Assembly (NCBI GenBank): GCA_000733415.1 | Contig: KL662191.1 | Span: 2,644,260 to 2,708,259 of the forward strand | Direction: 5' to 3' | Origin: [Leptolyngbya] sp. JSC-1 | GTDB lineage: Bacteria; Cyanobacteriota; Cyanobacteriia; Elainellales; Elainellaceae | DNA: 64,000 bases | Shown: in pieces, positions 8,177 through 15,361 of the stretch | Layout: every line of letters starts with the position of its first letter | Position numbering within the stretch: the stretch's first letter is position 1 | Notes under the pieces: model-generated | The model's database searches: none | Seen by the model: the letters and a program-made list of their open reading frames with translations, nothing else | Told to the model about the DNA's origin: nothing | Program-made: the position numbers and the translations under genes

Positions 8177-9295
8177 GTGCCAAGGGTTTATCTAGAGCAA
8201 ATTTGTCGGCGCTTCAATGCCACCACCGCCATCGAAGCCATTACTTTTGAAGTCCCTGACGGCCAATTTTGGGTACTGGTGGGACCGTCGGGCTGCGGCA
8301 AGTCTACAATTCTGCGGCTAATTGCGGGATTGGATACGGCCAGCAGCGGGGATATCTACATTGGCGACCGCTTGGTCAACCAAGTGCCAGCCCGTCTGCG
8401 TGATGTGGCGATGGTCTTCCAAAACTATGCCCTCTATCCCCACATGAGCGTGGCCGAGAATCTGGCCTTTGGATTGCGCTTGCGGGGAACCGATCGACAG
8501 CTTGTGCAGCAGCGGATTGAAACCACAGCCAAATCGTTAAATATTGCCCATTTGCTCGACCGTAAACCGGGTCAGCTTTCTGGCGGACAGCAGCAGCGAG
8601 TGGCGCTGGGACGGGCAATTGTGCGGCAGCCGCAGGTGTTTTTGCTGGATGAGCCGCTCTCCAATCTGGATGCCCAGTTGCGAGACGAAACCCGGGCCGA
8701 ACTGAAACAGCTCCACCAAACGCTAGGGATTACCACCATCTATGTTACCCATGACCAGGTAGAAGCCATGACCCTGGCGGACCAAATCGTGGTGCTCAAT
8801 CAGGGCAAGATCCAGCAGATCAGCGATCCGCAAACCCTCTATGCCCAGCCTGTGAATCAAATGGTGGCTACGTTTTTTGGCAGTCCGCCAATGAATATTC
8901 TGCCCGCTCGCTACGACGGTACGGCTTTTCTGGTGGGATCTAACCACCTACCCTGCCCCACTGCCCTCCAAAAGCAACTGCAATTTAAATTAGATTCGGC
9001 AACTGAACCGGAACTGCCATCCGGTGACTGGACCATCAATCTGGGAATTCGGCCTGAGCATATCCATCTCACGGATCCAGCTAGTGCAGATCTGATTGTG
9101 ACGGCCACACTGATCGAACCTTTGGGACGCGAGAAGTTAGTGCGAGCTAGCCTCCTGACCGATGCATCGACGACGCTTCAGCTTTGGGCTGCTGCTGATC
9201 AAATCGTCCGAGTTGGCGATCAATTGCCGCTCCGGTTAGAGTTCAATCAGCTATTTGTGTTCCATTCCCAGACCGGCAAAAACTTTTTGATCTAG
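8177..9295 (+). CDS. ABC transporter ATP-binding protein, MalK/UgpC type
   Basis: 372 residues from a GTG start. It has the full ATPase set: Walker A GPSGCGKST (about residue 37), Q-loop VFQNYALYPHMSV, signature LSGGQQQRVALGRA, Walker B VFLLDEPLSNLDA and H-loop YVTHDQVEAMTLA. The last 130 residues form the TOBE/MalK-type regulatory domain, including LGIRPEHIHL. This subfamily energises import of sugars or glycerol-phosphate. No permease or binding protein is adjacent, so it probably serves permeases encoded elsewhere, as is common for shared MsmK-like ATPases. The gene ends 10 bases before the convergent response-regulator gene. Confidence 0.92.
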   Translation: MPRVYLEQICRRFNATTAIEAITFEVPDGQFWVLVGPSGCGKSTILRLIAGLDTASSGDIYIGDRLVNQVPARLRDVAMVFQNYALYPHMSVAENLAFGLRLRGTDRQLVQQRIETTAKSLNIAHLLDRKPGQLSGGQQQRVALGRAIVRQPQVFLLDEPLSNLDAQLRDETRAELKQLHQTLGITTIYVTHDQVEAMTLADQIVVLNQGKIQQISDPQTLYAQPVNQMVATFFGSPPMNILPARYDGTAFLVGSNHLPCPTALQKQLQFKLDSATEPELPSGDWTINLGIRPEHIHLTDPASADLIVTATLIEPLGREKLVRASLLTDASTTLQLWAAADQIVRVGDQLPLRLEFNQLFVFHSQTGKNFLI

Positions 9296-9305
9296 TTGAT
9301 CTAGG

Positions 9306-10109
9306 CTAGTTTTCTGCCACTCTGGTTAATGGATGTATCGGAGGTTTTCGAGAATTCAGCCGTGCCGAATTGGCTGGCTCATTCCGATGGGTCGTATCCA
9401 CCATTTCCACATTGAAGCGGTAGCCCACATTCCGCACAGTTTGGATTAAGTTAGGCTGGCGGGGATCAATTTCGATTTTTTTGCGGAGTGACAGCACATG
9501 GGTGTCCACGGTCCGGTGATTGTCGATCTCGTCCGGCCATGCCTTGCGCAGCAACTCTGAGCGACTGAGGGGTACTCCGCCCGCTTGAGCTAGAGCATAC
9601 AGCAAACTAAATTCCTGCGGCGTCAGGTCTATCAACTCGTTCTTGAAGCGGACTCGTCGCTGCACCAAGTCAATCTTCAGATCGCCGTAGTCCAACACTG
9701 CCGGGACCGCGAAGCTGCGACTGCGTCGCGTCAATGCCTCAACCCGAGCCAAAAATTCTTGAATCCCAAAGGGTTTGGTGAGATAGTCGTCTGCACCAGC
9801 CCGCAACCCGGTAACAATATCAGCTTCAGTGCTGCGAGAAGAGAGCATCAAAATCAGGGCTTGACGCTGTTGCTGCAACCAGCGACAAAACTCTAGGCCA
9901 TCTCCATCGGGTAGTTCCGTATCCAAGACGATCAGGTTGGGCCGCCGACTCATGAAAACATCTCTGGCTTGGTGCAGATCGGCAGATTGGTAAACCCAAT
10001 ACCCAACCTGCTGCAAATGCCAACTGAGCAGGGATCGCAAATGGGGATTACCCTCAACAATTTGGACGCCAACAGCTCCCACAGGTGAAATCTCGTTAGA
10101 GGTCTGCAT
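9306..10109 (-). CDS. OmpR/PhoB-family response regulator with atypical receiver
   Basis: 267 residues: an N-terminal receiver domain (about 14-130) and a winged-helix DNA-binding domain (about 145-240, ending RTVDTHVLSLRKKIE and TVRNVGYRF). The phosphoacceptor Asp63 (VLDTELPDGDG), the Thr/Ser position (MLSSRS) and the Lys of LTKPFG are present. The acidic pocket reads I-V-E19-G20-N21 instead of the usual two adjacent acidic residues, so Mg binding may be altered. The C-terminal tail after residue 240 is unstructured. No histidine kinase is nearby (orphan regulator). Cyanobacteria have several such orphans (NblR-like), but I cannot assign one. Confidence 0.88.
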   Translation of the reverse strand: MQTSNEISPVGAVGVQIVEGNPHLRSLLSWHLQQVGYWVYQSADLHQARDVFMSRRPNLIVLDTELPDGDGLEFCRWLQQQRQALILMLSSRSTEADIVTGLRAGADDYLTKPFGIQEFLARVEALTRRSRSFAVPAVLDYGDLKIDLVQRRVRFKNELIDLTPQEFSLLYALAQAGGVPLSRSELLRKAWPDEIDNHRTVDTHVLSLRKKIEIDPRQPNLIQTVRNVGYRFNVEMVDTTHRNEPANSARLNSRKPPIHPLTRVAEN

Positions 10110-10561
10110 TTCCAGGCTAACAAAGCATTTGTCAAGGTTTTGTAACCACTGCTACCTGCGTCTGAGAGATTCTGAGAGCGGCAGCAGTCCGTGCTTACAC
10201 CCGCTTCTAGCTATATCTTGCGAGAGGCAATCGTAGCGTTGGGTAAAAAATCAGTTAATTCTCAGAGAGTTCCAGGTAAAATATAAAGTAAGTCCCCACT
10301 TGACTATTTGAGCAATAAAGCACTTGGTTGTGTGGGTTTCAGTGTAAATCGCAAATGCATCTAAGCAAAACGATCTAGGTACCTTCGCCGAGGGGGAAGT
10401 TCATTATCGATCGATTGGCTACACCTGTTCTATCCCATTCCCATTCCATTCAATAGCGCCGCTGCTATTTGTGAGAAGTTCACTGGAAAATTATCACTGG
10501 AAATTTGTCACTGGGAATTTGTTCAGAATTGCTGTCGTTTAGGCAATGGTTTGATTAATCT
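10110..10561. other. Divergent intergenic region between response regulator and DUF6761-like gene
   Basis: Holds the promoters of two divergent genes. A near-repeat 'tcactggaaa/tcactggaaatt/tcactgggaatt' occurs around 10479-10520, three copies of a roughly 14-base unit upstream of the small gene. No ORF is credible here. Confidence 0.5.
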
Positions 10562-10804
10562 ATGCTTCAGGATGCCCTTGCAATTCGCTATTATCAACGG
10601 CTCACCGATGCTCTGGTAGAGCAATGGAATCGTGGCTATCGGTTTGACGAACTTCGCCTCTACCTGGATGGTTACCTAGCGGCTCTTCGTCACGCTGATG
10701 CAATTGAACCCTATCTAATTAACCGTTTGGAAGAGGAAGTGATTCGCTATCTCTACGATCCGTCTAACTTTGAAATGCCCCAAACAGAACCCGATTATCG
10801 TTAG
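10562..10804 (+). CDS. Small conserved cyanobacterial protein (DUF6761-like)
   Basis: 80 residues, all-helical in appearance, with IRYYQRLTDALVEQWNRGY and the acidic RLEEEVIRYLYDPSNFE. I recognise the RYYQRLTDALV...LYLDGYLAALRH pattern as a conserved cyanobacterial family of unknown function, probably DUF6761. There is no signal peptide or membrane segment. It is monocistronic, followed by a strong hairpin. Upstream are three imperfect direct repeats that could be regulator sites. No function can be assigned. Confidence 0.7.
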   Translation: MLQDALAIRYYQRLTDALVEQWNRGYRFDELRLYLDGYLAALRHADAIEPYLINRLEEEVIRYLYDPSNFEMPQTEPDYR

Positions 10805-10892
10805 GGTTAGGAATGGCGCACTTATCTCCGGTCTGTCTGCGGTTGTCTGGGTTGATCGCTTTTTGATGCTCCTGATTATCCGCACAGTTATT

Positions 10893-10930
10893 AACCCTCT
10901 AGATTAGCTTGACGAAGCTTCTAGAGGGTT
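10893..10930 (+). terminator. Hairpin after the DUF6761-like gene
   Basis: AACCCTCTAGA pairs perfectly with TCTAGAGGGTT, and the inner AGCTT/AAGCT extends the stem across a small bulge to a GACG loop. A mixed T/A tail follows. It sits between convergent genes and can act in both directions. Confidence 0.7.
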
Positions 10931-10970
10931 TATGTTTATTGGCTCTAGGAGACTCTGCAAAGTTCACCTA

Positions 10971-11294
10971 TCAGGACGCTAGAGCAACCTCAACCATTTG
11001 CTGCAATTCGCCTTTCTGGTACAGCTCGATCATGATATCGGAGCCGCCAACAAATTCGCCGTTGATGTAAACCTGAGGGATTGTGGGCCAGTTGGAATAT
11101 TCTTTGATGCCTTGCCGAATGTCTGGATCGGACAGCACGTCATAGGTCTCAAACGGAACACCCAACACGTTCAAAATCTGCACAACATTGTTGGAGAAGC
11201 CACACTGGGGCATCAGCTTCGTGCCCTTCATGAACACCATAATTTTATTGTTCTGAACCAAATCATTGATTCGCTGCTGCACTTCTGGAGTCAT
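10971..11294 (-). CDS. grxD: Monothiol CGFS glutaredoxin (Grx4/GrxD family)
   Basis: 107 residues, the normal length for the single-domain family. The active site is C31-G-F-S34 in KLMPQCGFSNNVVQIL. TIPQVYINGEFVGGSD gives the glutathione-binding cis-Pro and the GG-[ST]-D motif. These proteins bind a [2Fe-2S] cluster with glutathione and deliver or sense iron-sulfur clusters. The BolA gene lies 209 bases upstream on the same strand, and GrxD-BolA heterodimers share a cluster, so co-function is expected. In cyanobacteria this class is linked to redox and iron homeostasis. Confidence 0.95.
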   Translation of the reverse strand: MTPEVQQRINDLVQNNKIMVFMKGTKLMPQCGFSNNVVQILNVLGVPFETYDVLSDPDIRQGIKEYSNWPTIPQVYINGEFVGGSDIMIELYQKGELQQMVEVALAS

Positions 11295-11503
11295 ATTTTC
11301 TACAAGTTTTCTACAAGTATTTGTTTACGCTTTTAGTCCACGCTTCTATGGTATCGGTTCCCCCGATTCTAGGGTCAGAGGACTACTCTAATTTGGTCTA
11401 TCCCAACTATCGAGAGTTCTGTCGGTCAAACCGGTTCATTAAACCGGCAAGCAGTCCAGGCAGGAATTTCCATTTGCAAGCAAATCAGCAATAGATACGC
11501 TTA

Positions 11504-11764
11504 TCAAACCGTTTGCTGCTGGGCCTGCCAAGCTTGGGGGGTGTAGGTTTTCATCGTCAAGGCATGAATCGCCTCGGAAGACATTTCCTGCTGGAGAGCG
11601 CGGTAGACCAACTGGTGCTGCTGGACCAAGCCCTTGCCTTCAAACAACGAAGAAACAACGACTACCTGATAATGATCGCCGCCGCCTGTGAGGTCCTGCA
11701 CCTGGACCTGGGCATCGGGCAACCCTGCTTTGATCATCGATTCAACTTGAGCTGGGCTAATCAT
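11504..11764 (-). CDS. bolA: BolA/IbaG-family protein
   Basis: 86 residues with an AGGAGG ribosome-binding site 6 bases before the ATG. The fold marker is VQDLTGGGDHYQVVVVSSLFEGKGLVQQHQLVYRAL, in which the His of the GGGDHY loop and the invariant H of VxQHQxVY are candidate cluster ligands. The C-terminal MKTYTP is typical. BolA pairs with CGFS glutaredoxin through a bridging [2Fe-2S] cluster, and that partner is the next gene downstream. The pair is a common cyanobacterial arrangement. Confidence 0.93.
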   Translation of the reverse strand: MISPAQVESMIKAGLPDAQVQVQDLTGGGDHYQVVVVSSLFEGKGLVQQHQLVYRALQQEMSSEAIHALTMKTYTPQAWQAQQQTV

Positions 11765-11858
11765 CTAGCCTCCTATATATCGCGTTCACGTGATTTGGCC
11801 TCTACTCTAATCTAAAGTATCAGACTCGCAGTAGCAGAGAGATACCAATAACGAGAAT

Positions 11859-12479
11859 CTAGGGGCTAGGAGCTTCTACACCGCCATCACGCGGAAAGGG
11901 CGTATCGACAAATCCCAACTCAAGCAGTTGCTGGTAGGCTTTCTTACCCAGGTCACGGGTGGGGTTCTGACTGCGGACGATTTGCACCAACAGAGGCACA
12001 GCTAACTCTGGCTTATTTTGCGCCCGGTGCACTAGGGCCAGTTGATATGTTGCCTCGTCTCGCATTTGGGCGGTTTGAAACGCCTGTTGGCGCTGGGCAT
12101 CGGCAATACGCGTATCAATCCCGGCAAAGCTAGCGGCCAAGTCTTGGTGAAAGTTGGAGAGCTGGTTAAATACCTGACGAGCTTGTTGCAACTTGTTCAC
12201 CGCCAAGTCATAATTCTGAGCCGAAACCGCGCTACCTGCCTCGCTCATGAGCTGCTGCCCCCCCTGGACGCTGAGAATGCCCTGAGCCAATGGTCGCAAA
12301 TCCTGATTGTCGCCCGGCGTTTGTAAGTCTTCAGGAGTTTGAGTATCCACCGGAGCACTTTCGGGCAACGATGGGGTCTGAGCTTGCGCGGTTGGGGATA
12401 GCAACAGGAGAGAGGCAATAGTCAGAGCTGGCAGCAATCGGCCTGTTGAAAAAACTTGAAGAGGAGCAGACGATACCAT
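11859..12479 (-). CDS. Secreted helical-repeat protein of unknown function
   Basis: About 206 residues from the ATG at 12479; an upstream in-frame codon at 12536 would put 19 residues before the signal peptide and is less likely. Residues 1-34 form a clear signal peptide ending SPTAQAQ. After a Pro/Thr/Asp-rich linker, three helix pairs follow (YDLAVNKLQQARQVFNQL, RDEATYQLALVHRAQNKPEL, GKKAYQQLLELGF) with TPR-like character. No known domain is identified. It faces away from the subtilase gene across about 270 bases of shared promoter region. Confidence 0.65.
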   Translation of the reverse strand: MVSSAPLQVFSTGRLLPALTIASLLLLSPTAQAQTPSLPESAPVDTQTPEDLQTPGDNQDLRPLAQGILSVQGGQQLMSEAGSAVSAQNYDLAVNKLQQARQVFNQLSNFHQDLAASFAGIDTRIADAQRQQAFQTAQMRDEATYQLALVHRAQNKPELAVPLLVQIVRSQNPTRDLGKKAYQQLLELGFVDTPFPRDGGVEAPSP

Positions 12480-12747
12480 GAAACTATCCCAGATTGTGTA
12501 GTCGCGGACGGGTTTGATCTTAGGGAATCTTACCATTACGGTGCAAAGTTTAAATTTCTTTTCAGATGGCCAGAAAAAAAGCGGCGACCAAGCTTGTTTA
12601 GACTGCTGTTAGCTCAGGAAGTTCCATTGGCAACGGCTGATTCAATATGCAATAGCAAAAAAAATGCCGAAAAAATGCCACGTCCAATCTCAACCGAACG
12701 CAATAGAATACAACTTTTAGTAATGAACCCTGAAAGAGGTCGAGTGG

Positions 12748-14865
12748 ATGACAGATGCGAGGAAGCTGCCTCTATCCCCTGAGGAGGTATTGCCGGAGGA
12801 GTCTGTGTTTGATGTTACCCTGCTGGATCCGGTGGTATTGCAGCGGGGGGGTGAGGAGCTGACGCTCGGAAAGGTGAATGATCGCTTTGTTGTTTGTCCA
12901 GCAGCAGGGTGTTCAGTCGCGGCGGTGCTTGAGGCGATTCAAGCTCCTGATGTCACACCCAGCTCAATTCTGCCTAATCTGCTAGAAATTCGGGTTGCTC
13001 CCAGTAATTTAGACGATTTGATGCAGCAGGCGCGTTCTGCCGCCGCCATTGCCTTCGCCAGCCACGTATATCAGATGTATGAGAGTCTGGGGACATTGCT
13101 GTACCCAACCGATCAGATCACGCTCCAGTTTGCTGAATCACTGGCTGCTGAGCAAATGCACCGAATTGTAGCGGCGGCTGGACTGCGCATCCTCAAGCTG
13201 ATTGCTGGCGTGCCTAAAGCATTTGTGTTTCAGGTGACAGCCTCTGCCCCAGCCAATCCCCTGAAGTTGGCCAATCAGTTGCTCCAACATCCAGCGATTT
13301 TGCTAGCGGAACCGAATGTGGCCGTGCTACGCCAGCCCTGCTACCGTCCGCGAGAATCAAACTATGCTCAGCAGTGGTACCTCAACCATGAAGGCGGTGC
13401 GGATCTGGTGCCGGGTTCCCATATTTTTGCTGAACCCGCCTGGAACTTAACCAAAGGCAAGCGTTCCATTACAGTCGCTGTAGCCGACGATGGCTTTGAT
13501 CTAGAGCATCCTGACCTGCAAAGTGAAGGCAAAATTGTGGCGGCAGTAGAGCTACAGCGAGGCGGTATACCGTTGGCTAAAACCAGTGAAACTCACGGTA
13601 CAGCTTGCGCTCGGCTGATCACGGCAGACGAAACCGGCAAAGGTATGATCGGCGTAGCGCCCGGATGTGCCTTGATGCCAATCGGCGTGGGTGCGTTTAT
13701 TGAAGACCAAACGATCGAGCAACTCTGCCAGTGGGTAATTGAAAACGGCGCAGATGTGGTTTGCTGCGGTTGGAGTGCAGCAGCAACTTATTTTCCGTTG
13801 TCGCTACGCCAGCGAGTGGCCTTGACTCAAGCAGCAACACAAGGCCGTGACGGACGAGGCTGCGTTCTAGTCTTCCCCGCAGGAAACGCCAATCGTCCGT
13901 TAAGCGGAATGGTGTCAGAACAAGATTGGCCGAATCAGCTTTTGCAAGGTGCAACCCGCTGGCTCAATGGTTTTGCTGTGCATCCCGATGTGATTACTGT
14001 AGCGGCCTGTACGAGTTTGAACCACAAATCGGCTTGCAGCAACTGGGGAACTGGGATTTCAGTAGCGGCCCCCGGAGGTCATGCCCCTCCTATGTATTAC
14101 GCACAGCAAACGGGCTTGGTTCCTACTGGACCGGTTTGCCCTCCTCAACTCGGACGGGCCATTGTCCTAGATGAACCGACTGCAGCAACTACAACTGCTG
14201 ATGCGGTCCATCCAGCCCTACTGGGTGACACCTCGGCAGCCTGCGCCATCGTAGCCGGAGTCGCAGCCCTAGTGCTGTCAATTCATCCAGACCTAACCGC
14301 GCTCCAGGTACGGCAAATTCTAGAGCAAACGGCGGACAAAATTTTGGATCCGGAACCCGATGCCCAACTGAAGCTGCAGCTAGGCCACTACGACGCCAAT
14401 CGCTATTCCGCTACCTTTGGATACGGCAAGGTCAACGCCGTCAAAGCGCTGCAGTTCGCTCAGCAGCAGATAACACCATTACCACTGCCCCAGCGCTGGA
14501 TTCAATATAGCAACTCAACGCCACTGGACATTCCCGATGGCAACCCGGAAGGCATAAGTAGCATCATTCAAATCACAGAAGCTGGTTCGGTGCAGGATAT
14601 TGAGGTCCGCATTGACATTGAACACGAGTTTATGGGCGATCTGGAGGTCTACCTGATTCCGCCTTGGGGAACTAAGGTGCTGCTACAAAGTCGAGCGATT
14701 GGACGGCTAACAAGCCTTAAAACGACCTACTCCCTAGAAACGACCCTGTGGCTCAAAACAGTTCTCAATCATTCGGTTCAGGGCAAGTGGCGACTGCATA
14801 TCATCGATTGGGTGCCAGAAAACAAAGGCCAGTTGCGCAACTGGCAGTTGGATTTAGGAGTTTGA
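12748..14865 (+). CDS. S8 family serine peptidase (subtilase) with C-terminal P-domain
   Basis: 705 residues. An N-terminal domain of about 200 residues acts as the presumed propeptide. The catalytic domain has Asp247 in VAVADDG, His283 in ETHGTAC, oxyanion Asn380 in PAGNAN and Ser496 in GDTSAACAIVAGVAALV. The last 120 residues match the proprotein-convertase P-domain (IPDGNPEG...VEVRIDIEHEFMGDLEVYLI...GKWRLHIID). No signal peptide is visible, so it may be cytoplasmic or exported in another way. The serine motif differs slightly from the canonical GTS(M/A)A by an inserted Asp. The substrate is unknown. An AGAGGT site precedes the ATG. Confidence 0.9.
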   Translation: MTDARKLPLSPEEVLPEESVFDVTLLDPVVLQRGGEELTLGKVNDRFVVCPAAGCSVAAVLEAIQAPDVTPSSILPNLLEIRVAPSNLDDLMQQARSAAAIAFASHVYQMYESLGTLLYPTDQITLQFAESLAAEQMHRIVAAAGLRILKLIAGVPKAFVFQVTASAPANPLKLANQLLQHPAILLAEPNVAVLRQPCYRPRESNYAQQWYLNHEGGADLVPGSHIFAEPAWNLTKGKRSITVAVADDGFDLEHPDLQSEGKIVAAVELQRGGIPLAKTSETHGTACARLITADETGKGMIGVAPGCALMPIGVGAFIEDQTIEQLCQWVIENGADVVCCGWSAAATYFPLSLRQRVALTQAATQGRDGRGCVLVFPAGNANRPLSGMVSEQDWPNQLLQGATRWLNGFAVHPDVITVAACTSLNHKSACSNWGTGISVAAPGGHAPPMYYAQQTGLVPTGPVCPPQLGRAIVLDEPTAATTTADAVHPALLGDTSAACAIVAGVAALVLSIHPDLTALQVRQILEQTADKILDPEPDAQLKLQLGHYDANRYSATFGYGKVNAVKALQFAQQQITPLPLPQRWIQYSNSTPLDIPDGNPEGISSIIQITEAGSVQDIEVRIDIEHEFMGDLEVYLIPPWGTKVLLQSRAIGRLTSLKTTYSLETTLWLKTVLNHSVQGKWRLHIIDWVPENKGQLRNWQLDLGV

Positions 14866-14887
14866 AGGATTGGAATTAGGGCCGGTC

Positions 14888-14904
14888 GCGGGCAAGACGC
14901 CCGC
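14888..14904. repeat. Short palindromic repeat GCGGGC-aagac-GCCCGC
   Basis: A 6-bp GC stem with a 5-base loop lies in the gap between the convergent subtilase and psb28 genes. The flanks 'ggtc' and 'actacag' match the dispersed cyanobacterial intergenic repeat type I know. It lacks a T run, so it is a repeat rather than a clear terminator. Confidence 0.55.
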
Positions 14905-14944
14905 ACTACAGCATCACCTGGCGTAGTACTCACTCGTACCTTGC

Positions 14945-15280
14945 TTAAGCTTTACTAAAGCCTAGGCCATTCTCTTCTGCATAGCGCTCCATGAACCGCA
15001 TAAACCGATCCCATTCGTCAACACTCTTCATGATGTAAACGGCTTCCAGCGCCTCTGGCTGACCGTTGATGAATTTGGCTTTAACCTCTCGCGTCATGAT
15101 TTCGCCTTCTTCATCAATCAGGTACATGCCCGTAATGTCTTCGGTGCTGTCGTTGCTGAGTGCTCTTGGCTTCTCAAAATAGAAGGTGGCAGTACCGTTC
15201 GTGCCATCTTTAGAACGGGTCAGCCGCACATCGGGCACAACATCTTCGGTGATTCCTTTGGAGAATTGAATTTCAGCCAT
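14945..15280 (-). CDS. psb28: Photosystem II assembly protein Psb28
   Basis: 111 residues, the expected length. It starts MAEIQFSKGI, and the body includes DVRLTRSKDGTNGTATFYFEKP and YLIDEEGEI, diagnostic of Psb28 (once called PsbW or Ycf79). Psb28 is a soluble cytoplasmic factor that binds transiently to the RC47 assembly intermediate of photosystem II near cytochrome b559 and CP47. It is monocistronic, convergent with the subtilase and 81 bases downstream of the end of the amidase gene region. Confidence 0.97.
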   Translation of the reverse strand: MAEIQFSKGITEDVVPDVRLTRSKDGTNGTATFYFEKPRALSNDSTEDITGMYLIDEEGEIMTREVKAKFINGQPEALEAVYIMKSVDEWDRFMRFMERYAEENGLGFSKA

Positions 15281-15361
15281 GCTTCTTTTTACAGTTTTTA
15301 CAGTTACTTATTGTGAACTTAAACTTATCTTCCCATCTTTCCAGCCCAGACCGAAATGTTC

